DNA of 64,000 nucleotides from Brachybacterium epidermidis. Lineage in GTDB: Bacteria > Actinomycetota > Actinomycetes > Actinomycetales > Dermabacteraceae. The stretch lies in contig NZ_JADEYR010000012.1 of NCBI RefSeq assembly GCF_015209585.1, positions 1-64,000 of the forward strand, in the 5' to 3' direction. The notes beneath the pieces were generated by a model. That model searched no databases, was not told the DNA's origin, and was given only the letters and a program-made list of their open reading frames with translations. Shown here in pieces: positions 15,683 to 24,882 of the stretch; the first letter of the stretch is position 1, and every line of letters starts with the position of its first letter. The translations under genes and the position numbers were made by a program.

Positions 15683-18445
15683 GTGTCCTCATCCCTGTAC
15701 CGCCTCGGCCGCGCCATGGCAGCGGCCGGGTGGAAGATCGTCGCCCTGTGGACGGCTCTGCTGATCGCGGTCGCCGCCCTCGCCTTCGGGCTGAACGGCT
15801 CCTTCTCCACCGAGTTCGAGATCCCCGGCACGGAGGGGCAGGCCGGCATCGACAACCTCGCCACCCGCTTCCCCGAGATGGGTGGCACCTCCGGCCAGGT
15901 GGTCTTCCGCACCACCGACGGCACTACGGTGGACGAACTGCAGGGGCCGATCGAGGAGACGATGACGGCGATCGGCGAGGTGGAGGGCGTGGAGGTGGCC
16001 CCCTCCCCCTTCGACGAGCTCTCCCCCGGCACCCGCAACCAGGACGACACCGCCCTGATCGCCCAGTTCCAGATGGACGGGCAGATCGGTGAGTTCCCCG
16101 CATCCGCGCCGAGTGAGGTGCTGGAGATCATCGAGTCGGCGAACACCGCGCAGCTCGAGGCCCACCTGGGCGGTCAGGTGCTCTCCAGCGCCGAGATCCC
16201 CTTCAGCATCGGTGAGGTCCTGGGCATCGTCGCCGCCCTCATCATCCTGGCGATCATCTTCCGCTCGTTCCTGCCCGCGATCATCCCGATCGTCACCGCC
16301 GTGGTCGGGGTGGGCATCTCCATGCTTGCCCTGGTCGCGCTCTCGGCCGGTGTGGACATCCCCTCGGTCACCACCACCCTGGGGGCGATGCTGGGCCTCG
16401 CAGTGGGCATCGACTACGCGCTGTTCATCCTGCACCGACACCGCGGCAACCTCGAGCGCGGCGACGACGTCTCCGAGTCCATCGGCACGTCCCTGGCCAC
16501 CTCCGGCAGCGCCGTCATCTTCGCCGGCATCGCCGTGATCATCGCGCTGGTGGGCCTGTTCGTCACCCGCATCCCCTTCGTCACCATCATGGGCATCGCC
16601 GCCGCCGCCACCGTCGCGCTGTCGGTGCTGGTCGCGGTGACGATGCTGCCGGCGATCATGGGCATCCTCGGGGAGCGACTGCGGCCGCGGAAGGTGCGAC
16701 GCCTGATGGCCGACAACGGCGGCACGCTCCCGCAGGAGGATCCCTCCACCGGCACCCGCAGGAAGCCCTTCGGCACCACCTGGGTGCGCCTGGTCACCAA
16801 GGTCCCTGCGCTGACGATCCTGCTGGTGGTGATCGGTGTGGGAGCGCTGGCCGTCCCGCTGAAGGATCTGGAGCTGGCCCTGCCCGACCAGGGCACCGAT
16901 CAGCCAGGCACCCCCGCCCGCGAGACCTACGACCTGATCGCCGAGGAGTTCGGCCCCGGCTACAACGGGCCCCTGCTGGTCACCGCCGACATCATCAACA
17001 CCACCGATCCTCTGGGCGTGGTCGAGGCCCTCGAGACGGAGATCGCCTCGCACCCCGACGTGCGCGAGATCCAGATCGCCACTCCCAACCGGGGAGCGGA
17101 CCTCGCGGTGATCGCCGTGGTCCCCGAGGGCGGCCCCACCGAGCAGTCCACCAAGGACCTGGTCCAGGACCTGCGCGAGGCCGGACCCTCCTGGGAGGAG
17201 GAGTTCAGCATCTCCGAGGTCACGGTGACCGGTGCGACCGCCGTCGGCATCGACGTGACCGACATGCTCTCGAAGGCGCTGCTGCCGTTCGCGATCTTCG
17301 TCGTCGGCCTCTCGCTAATCCTGCTGATGGTGGTGTTCCGATCGGTCTGGGTCCCCATCAAGGCGTCGCTGGGATACCTGCTCTCCGTGGGCGCCGCCTT
17401 CGGCGTGACCGCGATGGTCTTCGAGTACGGCTGGTTCAACGGCCCACTGTTCGTCAGCGTCAACGGCCCCGTGGTGGCGTTCATGCCGATCTTCGTGATG
17501 GGTGTGCTGTTCGGCCTGGCCATGGACTACGAGGTGTTCCTGGTCTCCCGCATGCGCGAGGAGTTCGTGCGCACCGGCGATGCGAAGGGTGCCATCGAGA
17601 GGGGCTTCACCGGCAGCGCCCCCGTGGTCACCGCCGCTGCCCTGATCATGGTGGTGGTCTTCACCGGCTTCATCACCTCCGGCTGGTTCATGCTGCAGCC
17701 CATCGCGGTGGGCCTGGCCGTGGGAGTGCTGGTGGACGCCTTCGTGGTGCGCATGACCCTGGTGCCCGCCGTGCTCGCCCTGCTGGGTCCTCGTGCCTGG
17801 TCACTGCCGGGATGGCTGGATCGCCTGCTGCCCACGGTCGACGTCGAGGGCGAGGGCCTCGAGCACGTCCTCGAGCATCGCGACTGGACCGAGCACAACG
17901 GGAGGGCCTCCCTGCGCCTGGACGGCGCGGTGGTGCCCACACCGGACGGCGGTGAGCCGCTGGGCCCGCTGAGCGGATCCATCGCCCCGGGCACCCTGCT
18001 GGTGGTGCGCAGCACCGACGACGCGGCCCGCGCCGCGCTGCTGTCGCTGATCGGCGGGCGCATCAAGCCCACCGAGGGTGTGGTCGCCCTGAATGACCGG
18101 CTTCTCCCCCAGGACACCGGCGTGATCCAGGCCCGCACCCACTGGATCCCCACCGGGGCCGACGTCTCCTCCCGCCTGGAGGACGTCACCGGCCGCGACC
18201 TTGCCCGCCGCATGGTCGTCGTCGAGCAGATCGAGGACCTCGCCCACGCCGCCACCGTCAGCGGTGACCGCACCGTCGCGCAGCTCGATGCGCTGCTGGA
18301 ACGGGGCGTGACCGTGGTGGTGGGATCCCGCAGCGAGCAGGCCCTGGACGCCGAGCGCCATCTGCGCGCCTCCCTGCAGGACCCCACCCGTCTGACCGCA
18401 CTTGCCCTGCACCGCTCCCCCGCCCCTGAAGGAGCCCTGGTATGA
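15683..18445 (+). CDS. MMPL/RND-family transporter with ABC-like C-terminal domain
   Basis: A 920-residue transporter. I chose GTG at 15683, which has GGAGG 6 bp upstream. One membrane helix near residue 20, an extracytoplasmic loop (45-165), five helices (170-330), a linker, a second helix and loop (375-525), and a second helix bundle (530-710) give the usual two-fold MMPL layout. Residues 740-915 are additional. They read like an ABC nucleotide-binding domain (PLSGSIAPGTLLVVR, then ALLSLIGGRIKPTEGVVALN), but with no Walker A Gly/Lys. It overlaps the YhgE gene by 4 bp (ATGA). Likely exports lipids or amphiphilic drugs; TetR-controlled. Confidence 0.9.
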   Translation: MSSSLYRLGRAMAAAGWKIVALWTALLIAVAALAFGLNGSFSTEFEIPGTEGQAGIDNLATRFPEMGGTSGQVVFRTTDGTTVDELQGPIEETMTAIGEVEGVEVAPSPFDELSPGTRNQDDTALIAQFQMDGQIGEFPASAPSEVLEIIESANTAQLEAHLGGQVLSSAEIPFSIGEVLGIVAALIILAIIFRSFLPAIIPIVTAVVGVGISMLALVALSAGVDIPSVTTTLGAMLGLAVGIDYALFILHRHRGNLERGDDVSESIGTSLATSGSAVIFAGIAVIIALVGLFVTRIPFVTIMGIAAAATVALSVLVAVTMLPAIMGILGERLRPRKVRRLMADNGGTLPQEDPSTGTRRKPFGTTWVRLVTKVPALTILLVVIGVGALAVPLKDLELALPDQGTDQPGTPARETYDLIAEEFGPGYNGPLLVTADIINTTDPLGVVEALETEIASHPDVREIQIATPNRGADLAVIAVVPEGGPTEQSTKDLVQDLREAGPSWEEEFSISEVTVTGATAVGIDVTDMLSKALLPFAIFVVGLSLILLMVVFRSVWVPIKASLGYLLSVGAAFGVTAMVFEYGWFNGPLFVSVNGPVVAFMPIFVMGVLFGLAMDYEVFLVSRMREEFVRTGDAKGAIERGFTGSAPVVTAAALIMVVVFTGFITSGWFMLQPIAVGLAVGVLVDAFVVRMTLVPAVLALLGPRAWSLPGWLDRLLPTVDVEGEGLEHVLEHRDWTEHNGRASLRLDGAVVPTPDGGEPLGPLSGSIAPGTLLVVRSTDDAARAALLSLIGGRIKPTEGVVALNDRLLPQDTGVIQARTHWIPTGADVSSRLEDVTGRDLARRMVVVEQIEDLAHAATVSGDRTVAQLDALLERGVTVVVGSRSEQALDAERHLRASLQDPTRLTALALHRSPAPEGALV

Positions 18446-21354
18446 ACCGCCTTCGCCATCCCCGCACCCTGATCGTCGTGCTTCTGCTGCCCCTGCTGGT
18501 CGCGGCCGTCGGCATGTGGGCGCTCAGCGGTCGCGTGGACCGCATCGACGAGGTGCCCGCCGCCGTGGTGAACCTCGATGAGGGCACCACCATGGAGGTC
18601 GACGGCGAGGAGCAGATGGTGCCGTTCGGCCGCCTGCTGGCCGGAGCCCTCACCCAGCCCGACACCGTCACCGGGCAGGACGCTCCGGAGATGACCGGCT
18701 TCGACTGGCGCCTCACCGATGCCTCCGATGCCCGCCAGGGCCTGCGCGACGGCACCTACGCCGCGGTGGTGACGATCCCCGAGGACTTCTCGGCCAAGGT
18801 GGGCACCCTGGGCACGCCCGAGGCTGTCCAGGCCCAGCTCCACGTCACCACCAACGACGCCAGCGGCCAGCTCAACGCTCTGGTGGGCACCGCCGTCGCG
18901 CAGGCCTCCGCCTCGACCATGGGCGGGGAGATGGCCCGCCAGTACCTCGACGGCATCTACCTGGGCTTCAACGACCTGCACGCCGGGTTCGACGAAGCCG
19001 CCGACGGTGCGGAGGAGCTCGCTGACGGCACCGCCGATCTCGACGACGGCCTGCAGCAGACCGCCGATGGCACCAGGGAGCTGGCCGGCGGCGCCGGTGA
19101 GGCGGCCGACGGCAGCCGGGACCTGGCCGACGGGGCCTGGGGGCTCGCCGACGGCACCCGCGGCACCGCCGATGGCACGCGCAGCCTGGCCGACGGCTTG
19201 GGCGAGCTGGCGGACGGCACCGACAATCTCGCCGGCGGCAGTCGCGACCTCGCCGACGGACTGGACCAGGTGGCCGATGGCACCTCGGATGCCGCGACCG
19301 GCGCCGACGACCTCGCCGGGGGCCTGGACCAGCTCGCCACCGGAGCGGACGACGCCGCCGGTGGCAGCAGCGACCTGGCCTCGGGCCTGGACGAGCTGGC
19401 CACCGGCACCGAGCAGCTGGCCGATGGGGCCGAAGCCCTGGAGGGCGGCCTCACCGGTAACGCGGACCAGCCGGGCCTGCTGGACGGCATCGATGCCCTG
19501 CGCAGCGGTGTGGAAGGGGACGGCACCGCGGAGAACCCGGGCCTGGTGGCCGGCGCCGATCAGCTGGCCACCGGGCTGGAGCAGTACACCGAGGGCGTGC
19601 AGAGCGCCTACGACGGCCTGAGCCTCGGCCTGAACGGTGATGGCAGCGAGGAGAACCCCGGCCTGGTGGCCGGTAGCCGCGGCGTCGCCGACGGCGCCGC
19701 CCTGGTGGCCGACGGCGCCGAGGAGCTGCGCGAAGGCATCGCCGGTGACGGCACGGCCCTGAACCCGGGCATGCTGGGCCTGGCCACGTCCCTGCGCGAC
19801 CAGGCCTGCGCCACCGCGCAGGAGGAGCCGGCCGATGTGCAGGCGCAGACGCTGTGCGAGCAGGCCGAGGGCAATCTCGCCTACGTCCAGGGGGTCGACG
19901 ACGGTCTCAACGGTGACGGCTCCGAGCAGAACCCCGGCCTGGTGGCCGGCACCCGTGGCGTCGCCGACGGCGCAGGCGGCGTCGCCGAGGGCATCGAGCA
20001 GCTGGCCGGTGGCATCGATGCCGCCTTCAACGGCGACGGGACCGCCGAGAACCCCGGCCTGATCACTCCGGCCCGGCAGCTCGCCGAGGGTGCCCGGGCC
20101 AGTGCTGACGCCGCTCCCCTGCTGGTGGACGGCGTGGGCGAGTTCGCCGATGGGCTGCACACCTACGCCGATGGTGTCAGCGACTTCTCCGACGGCGCCC
20201 GCGACCTCGCCTACGGTGCCCGTGCCAGCGCCGACGGTGCAGGCGAGCTCTCTGCCGGCCTGCGCCAGCTCTCCGACGGCACCCGCGCCAGCGCCGACGG
20301 CGCAGACGAGCTCTCCACCGGCCTGCATCAGCTCTCCGACGGCACCCGCGCCAGCGCCGACGGTGCAGGCGAGCTCGCCGACGGGGCCGGTCAGCTCGCC
20401 GACGGCACCCGCACCAGTGCCGATGGCGCCGGGGCGCTCGCCGATGGCAGTGAGCAGCTGGCCGACGGCACCCGCGAGTTCGCCCAGGGCAGCGATGAGC
20501 TCGCCAACGGCGTGGGGCAGCTTGCCTACGGCACCGACGAGCTGGCCGATGGCACCGGGCAGCTGGCCGATGGCTCGGGCCAGTTGGCCGACGGCACCGA
20601 TGCGCTCGCCACCGGGCTGCGGGAGGGCGCCGACGAGGTGCCCACCTACACCGAGTCCGAGCGGCAGCGGATGGCCGAGATGGGCGCTGAGCCGATCACT
20701 GCGGTCAGCGAGCGGCACAACGAGGCCGCCGGTGCCTCCACGGCCACCTTCCCGTTCGTGGTGGCGCTGGCCCTGTGGCTGGGCGCGTTCGCCTCCTTCC
20801 TGCTGCTGCCGGCGCTGTCCGGCCGGCTGCTGGACCGTGCCCTGCCGATGTGGCAGGTGGCGCTGCGCTCCCTGGCCCCGGCCGCCGTGATCGCCGTGGT
20901 GCAGGCCGTGGCGGTGCTGGCCGTGATCACGGCGACCGGCGTGAATCCGGTGTCGCCCCTCGGCGTAGGTGTGGTGGCACTGGCCGGTGCGGTCATGTTC
21001 GCGGCGCTGCATCAGGCGCTGCTGACGGTGCTGGGCAACCGCATCGGCCGGATCGTCTCAGTGCTGCTGTTGGTGCTGCAGGCCGTGGCGCTGGTGGGCA
21101 TCGTGCCGGTGCAGACCGCTCCCCCGCTGCTGCAGTCCGTCAGCTCGCTGATGCCACTGACGATCGTCTCCCAGGGCCTGGTGCATGCCGCGCTGGGCGG
21201 CGCGGTGACCTCGCTGTGGAGCGTGCTGGGATCGATCCTGGTGTGGGCTCTGGTGGCACTGGTGGTGACCCTGGTGGCCGCCCGCGGTGCCCGCAGCTCG
21301 CGCCGCTTCGACCGGGCGCCTTCAGCGGCCGGCATGGTCCCCGCCGCGGCCTGA
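18442..21354 (+). CDS. YhgE/Pip family membrane protein with long LADGT repeat domain
   Basis: A 970-residue protein. One N-terminal membrane helix (about 8-30) is followed by a Pip-type extracytoplasmic region with AAVVNLDEGTTMEVDGE near 50. A very long array of 7-residue repeats (consensus L-A-D-G-T-x-x) fills residues 185-725. Five or six C-terminal membrane segments (about 770-955) complete it. The family includes the phage-infection protein Pip and ESX/ABC-2-like membrane proteins. Translation is coupled to the MMPL gene, so the two probably form one envelope export unit. The stop faces dnaE2 across 36 bp. Confidence 0.88.
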   Translation: MNRLRHPRTLIVVLLLPLLVAAVGMWALSGRVDRIDEVPAAVVNLDEGTTMEVDGEEQMVPFGRLLAGALTQPDTVTGQDAPEMTGFDWRLTDASDARQGLRDGTYAAVVTIPEDFSAKVGTLGTPEAVQAQLHVTTNDASGQLNALVGTAVAQASASTMGGEMARQYLDGIYLGFNDLHAGFDEAADGAEELADGTADLDDGLQQTADGTRELAGGAGEAADGSRDLADGAWGLADGTRGTADGTRSLADGLGELADGTDNLAGGSRDLADGLDQVADGTSDAATGADDLAGGLDQLATGADDAAGGSSDLASGLDELATGTEQLADGAEALEGGLTGNADQPGLLDGIDALRSGVEGDGTAENPGLVAGADQLATGLEQYTEGVQSAYDGLSLGLNGDGSEENPGLVAGSRGVADGAALVADGAEELREGIAGDGTALNPGMLGLATSLRDQACATAQEEPADVQAQTLCEQAEGNLAYVQGVDDGLNGDGSEQNPGLVAGTRGVADGAGGVAEGIEQLAGGIDAAFNGDGTAENPGLITPARQLAEGARASADAAPLLVDGVGEFADGLHTYADGVSDFSDGARDLAYGARASADGAGELSAGLRQLSDGTRASADGADELSTGLHQLSDGTRASADGAGELADGAGQLADGTRTSADGAGALADGSEQLADGTREFAQGSDELANGVGQLAYGTDELADGTGQLADGSGQLADGTDALATGLREGADEVPTYTESERQRMAEMGAEPITAVSERHNEAAGASTATFPFVVALALWLGAFASFLLLPALSGRLLDRALPMWQVALRSLAPAAVIAVVQAVAVLAVITATGVNPVSPLGVGVVALAGAVMFAALHQALLTVLGNRIGRIVSVLLLVLQAVALVGIVPVQTAPPLLQSVSSLMPLTIVSQGLVHAALGGAVTSLWSVLGSILVWALVALVVTLVAARGARSSRRFDRAPSAAGMVPAAA
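18997..20620 (+). repeat. About 1.6 kb of degenerate 21-bp coding repeats
   Basis: In-frame repeats of seven codons centred on GCC-GAC-GGC (Ala-Asp-Gly) inside the YhgE/Pip gene, interrupted around 19450-20060 by four longer spacers with the motif GDGT/S-x-x-NPG. At protein level this predicts an extended helical rod. At DNA level it is a likely site for slippage-driven length change. Confidence 0.8.
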
Positions 21355-21390
21355 GCCGGCCTTCTCTCCGAGCGGTCCTGCCGCCGGCCC

Positions 21391-24300
21391 TCACCGGAAG
21401 TCCCGGGAGGCGCCGGCGGCGGTCAGCTCGAGATGCTCGACGTCGTCGGCCACCAGGTTGACGGCACCGGTGCGGTTCTCCACGATCCCGCGCAGCACGA
21501 CCGCCCGGGAGGTGCGCAGCAGCACCCGGTGGCGGGACCAGAAGCCAGCCGAGCACACCACGTTCAGGATCCCGGTCTCGTCCTCGAGGCTGAGGAAGGT
21601 GATGCCGCTGGCGGTCTGGGGTCGCTGACGGTGGGTGATCACGCCTCCCACCCGCACCCGGCTGCCGTCCTGCACGTCCCGGCACTCACCGATCGCCCGC
21701 ACCCCCTCGGCACCCAGCTGCTCGCGGACCAGCACCATCGGGTGGTCATCGAGGGTGATGCCGGTGGCCCAGGCGTCGGCCGAAGCGAGCTCGGCATCGC
21801 TCATGCCCGGCAGCATCGGGGCCCGGGCGCCGACAGCGAGGCCCGGCAAGGTGTGCGGGGACTCCTGGGCGGCGGCACCGGCGGCCCACAGCGCCTGCCG
21901 GCGTGAGCCGGCCAGGGTGTCCAGCGCCCCCGCGGTGGCCAGCGCCTCCAGCTGTCTCGCACTCAGCCCCACCCGTCGGGCCAGCTCCGGGACGGAGGCG
22001 AAGGGGCCGCCGCGCTCGCGTTCGACGACGATCCGCTCCGCGGTGTCGGTGGTGATCGAGCGCACCTGGTCCAGCCCCAGGCGGATCGCCGGTCCGCGTC
22101 GTGCCGCTTGGTCCTGCACCTGCGGGCCGGGGTCGTCGGTGGGCACCGTGTAGCCGTGGTGCTCGTCGTCGGTCTCCAGGTCGGTGCGGGCCCTGCTGCG
22201 CAGCACGTCGGGCCCCCGCGTGAGCACGCCGTGCCGGCGGGCATCCGCGACCAGCGACTGCGGGGGGTAGAAGCCCATCGGCTGGGCGCGCAGCAGGGCG
22301 GCGGTGAACGCGGCCGGGTAGTGGCACTTCAGGTAGGAGCTCGCGTACACCAGGTACGCGAAGGAATAGGCGTGTGACTCGGGGAAGCCGTAGTTGGCGA
22401 AGGCCAGCAGCTTGCGGTGCACCGCCTCGGCGTCCTCGCCGGTGATGCCGTGGCGGGCCATCCCGGTGAACAGGGCGTCGGACAGCTCCAGCATCTTCTG
22501 CGTGGAGCGCTTGGAGCCCATGGCACGGCGCAGCTGGTCGGCCTGGGCGGGGGTGAAGTCAGCGACGTCCACCACCATCTGCATCAGCTGCTCCTGGAAC
22601 AGAGGCACACCCAGGGTGCGGCCCAGGGACTTCTCCAGCAGCGGGTGGATGAAGGTGACCGGTTCCTCCCCGTTGCGGCGGCGGATGTAGGGGTGCACGG
22701 AGCCGCCCTGGATGGGGCCGGGCCGGATCAGCGCCACCTCGACCACCAGGTCGTAGAACTCGCGGGGCCTCAGCCGCGGCAGGGTGGAGATCTGGGCGCG
22801 CGACTCCACCTGGAACACGCCCACGCTGTCCCCGGCGCACAGCATGTCGTACACCGCTGGGTCCTCCTGCGGCAGGGTGCGCAGCTCGAAGGACTGCCCG
22901 TGGTGCTCGGCGATCAGCACCAGCGCGTGGTCCAGCGCGGTGAGCATCCCCAGCCCCAGCAGGTCGAACTTCACCAGGCCCGCATCCGCGCAGTCGTCCT
23001 TGTCCCACTGCAGCACGCTGCGGTCGGCCATCGCCGCCCACTGCACGGGGCACACCTCGATCACGGGCCGGTCGCACAGCACCATCCCCCCGGAGTGGAT
23101 GCCCAGGTGGCGGGGGGCGTCCCGCAGCTGCTGGGCGAGCTGCACCACGTCCTCGGGGATCCCCGCCTGGGCGAGGGAGGAGAAGGAGCGCTCGATGCGC
23201 TTGGAGAAGGCATCCTGCGCACCGGGGTCGTAGCCGAGTGCCCGGGCGGCGTCGCGCACCGCGAGCTTGGCGCGGTAGGTGATGACGTTGGCGACCTGAG
23301 CGGCGTTCTCCCGGCCGTAGCGCTGGTAGACGTACTGGATGACCTCCTCGCGGCGGTCGGCGGCGATGTCGATGTCGATGTCCGGCGGGCCGTCCCGCTC
23401 CGGGGCCAGGAACCGTTCGAACAGCAGCTGGTGGCCGACGGGCTCGACGGCGGTGATGCCCAGCGCGTAGCAGACCGCGGAGTTCGCGGCCGAGCCGCGC
23501 CCCTGGCACAGGATCCCCTCCCGACGGCAGAACGCCACGATGTCGTGGACGATCAGGAAGTAGCCGGGGAAGTGCAGCTCGGTGATGACCCTCAGCTCGT
23601 GGTCGATCTGCGCCCATGCCCCGGGGACCCGCTCGGGGCGTCCGGCACCCGGCCGTGGCCCGTACCGCTCCCGCCCCTCGATCTCCACCAGCTCCACCAG
23701 CCAGCTGGCCTCGTCGTGCCCGGCGGGCACCGGGGAGGGAGGCAGGTCCGGGGCCAGCAGGCGCAGGTCCAGGGCGCAGTCCCGACCCAGGCGGGCTGCG
23801 GCCTGCACGGCCTGCGGGTAGCGCGGCAGCAGCTGCGCGAGCTCCTGGCCGCTGCGCAGGTGGGCGAGACGGTCCGAGAGGTACGGATCGGCCTGGGCCA
23901 GCGGCACCCCGGCGCGCAGGGCGGCATGGGTGTCGGCCAGGCGCTTGGCGGAGGGCTCGGCGTAGTGGGCGTTGGTGGAGGCCACCAGGGGCAGGGTGAC
24001 CTGGTCCAGGCCGTGGCTCTCGCGCACCAGGCGGGCGCCCTGTGCGAGGGCGTCGTGCAGCTCGTCGGCCGCTCCTCCCCCGCCGGCCACCAGCTCCACG
24101 GCGACGTTGCCGGGACCGAACAGGTCGATGAGGCGGGCGATGGCGTCGGCCGCGGCGTGGGCGGCCCCGTCGAGATCGCCGCGCGCCAGGTGCGCGGTGG
24201 CGGCCCGGGTCACCGATCCCTTGCGGCAGCCGGTGAGGATCTGCCAGTGGCCCTGGTGGGAGATGCGGGACAGCTCGGCCAGGCGGTAGCGGGGAACGCC

Positions 24301-24831
24301 CTTCTGACCGCTGTCGAGGTGGGCGCCGGCGATCGCGGCGGACAGCTCCCGGTAGCCGGTCTCGTCGCGCACCAGCACCAGCAGGTGCTCGCCGTCCGGA
24401 TCGGGCACCCCGGTGCGCGGCGGGGAGATCACGGGAGTGGTGCCGGCCTGCGCGTGGCCGGGTTCCAGTCCCAGGGTCAGCTCGGCACCGAACACGGTGG
24501 AAAGGCCCTTCTCACGGGCGGCACGCGCGAAGCGCACCGCTCCGGGCAGCCCGTCGTGGTCCACCAGCGCCAGGGCGCTCAGGCCCAGGGAGGCGGCCTG
24601 CTCGACCATCTCCTCGGGGCTGGAGGCACCGTCGAGGAAGCTGAAGTGGGAGTGGGCGTGCAGCTCGGCGTAGTCCACGCGGTGCGTGGAGCGGGGCTGC
24701 GGGGGCGGCTCGGGCCTGCGCCTGCCGGTGTGCTCCACGGTGATCGGCGGGGAGACCAGGTGGGCGGGGCGGTCCGAGAGGATCGCCTCGAGGTCCTTCC
24801 ACGCGGGTGGGCCCAGGAACCAGCGGGCCAT
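21391..24831 (-). CDS. dnaE2: Error-prone DNA polymerase DnaE2 (ImuC)
   Basis: A 1146-residue C-family polymerase. The PHP domain opens with YAELHAHSHFSFLDGA at about 54-69; the polymerase core has PDIDIDI at 483-489 carrying catalytic aspartates; a C-terminal OB-fold (RVGGVITHRQRPQTASGITF) follows. The short N-terminus and length near 1100 separate it from replicative DnaE1. It copies past DNA damage, recruited through ImuB. It is the last gene of the imuA'-imuB-dnaE2 operon, 51 bp after imuB, and should be LexA-controlled by the box at 27489. Confidence 0.95.
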   Translation of the reverse strand: MARWFLGPPAWKDLEAILSDRPAHLVSPPITVEHTGRRRPEPPPQPRSTHRVDYAELHAHSHFSFLDGASSPEEMVEQAASLGLSALALVDHDGLPGAVRFARAAREKGLSTVFGAELTLGLEPGHAQAGTTPVISPPRTGVPDPDGEHLLVLVRDETGYRELSAAIAGAHLDSGQKGVPRYRLAELSRISHQGHWQILTGCRKGSVTRAATAHLARGDLDGAAHAAADAIARLIDLFGPGNVAVELVAGGGGAADELHDALAQGARLVRESHGLDQVTLPLVASTNAHYAEPSAKRLADTHAALRAGVPLAQADPYLSDRLAHLRSGQELAQLLPRYPQAVQAAARLGRDCALDLRLLAPDLPPSPVPAGHDEASWLVELVEIEGRERYGPRPGAGRPERVPGAWAQIDHELRVITELHFPGYFLIVHDIVAFCRREGILCQGRGSAANSAVCYALGITAVEPVGHQLLFERFLAPERDGPPDIDIDIAADRREEVIQYVYQRYGRENAAQVANVITYRAKLAVRDAARALGYDPGAQDAFSKRIERSFSSLAQAGIPEDVVQLAQQLRDAPRHLGIHSGGMVLCDRPVIEVCPVQWAAMADRSVLQWDKDDCADAGLVKFDLLGLGMLTALDHALVLIAEHHGQSFELRTLPQEDPAVYDMLCAGDSVGVFQVESRAQISTLPRLRPREFYDLVVEVALIRPGPIQGGSVHPYIRRRNGEEPVTFIHPLLEKSLGRTLGVPLFQEQLMQMVVDVADFTPAQADQLRRAMGSKRSTQKMLELSDALFTGMARHGITGEDAEAVHRKLLAFANYGFPESHAYSFAYLVYASSYLKCHYPAAFTAALLRAQPMGFYPPQSLVADARRHGVLTRGPDVLRSRARTDLETDDEHHGYTVPTDDPGPQVQDQAARRGPAIRLGLDQVRSITTDTAERIVVERERGGPFASVPELARRVGLSARQLEALATAGALDTLAGSRRQALWAAGAAAQESPHTLPGLAVGARAPMLPGMSDAELASADAWATGITLDDHPMVLVREQLGAEGVRAIGECRDVQDGSRVRVGGVITHRQRPQTASGITFLSLEDETGILNVVCSAGFWSRHRVLLRTSRAVVLRGIVENRTGAVNLVADDVEHLELTAAGASRDFR

Positions 24832-24882
24832 CAGATGCCTCGTGCCACGGTGTTCGGACGGACCCGCTTGCTGGGGATCGCC

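Noticed and set aside
18997-20620. CRISPR array or other non-coding tandem array
   Set aside because: The repeats keep a 21-bp codon-phased period with no unique spacers of constant size and sit in an intact frame.
17527-21012. A 1161-codon open frame on the minus strand
   Set aside because: It mirrors the MMPL gene and the YhgE/Pip repeats; its periodic GAVGEL pattern is the reverse complement of the LADGT repeats.
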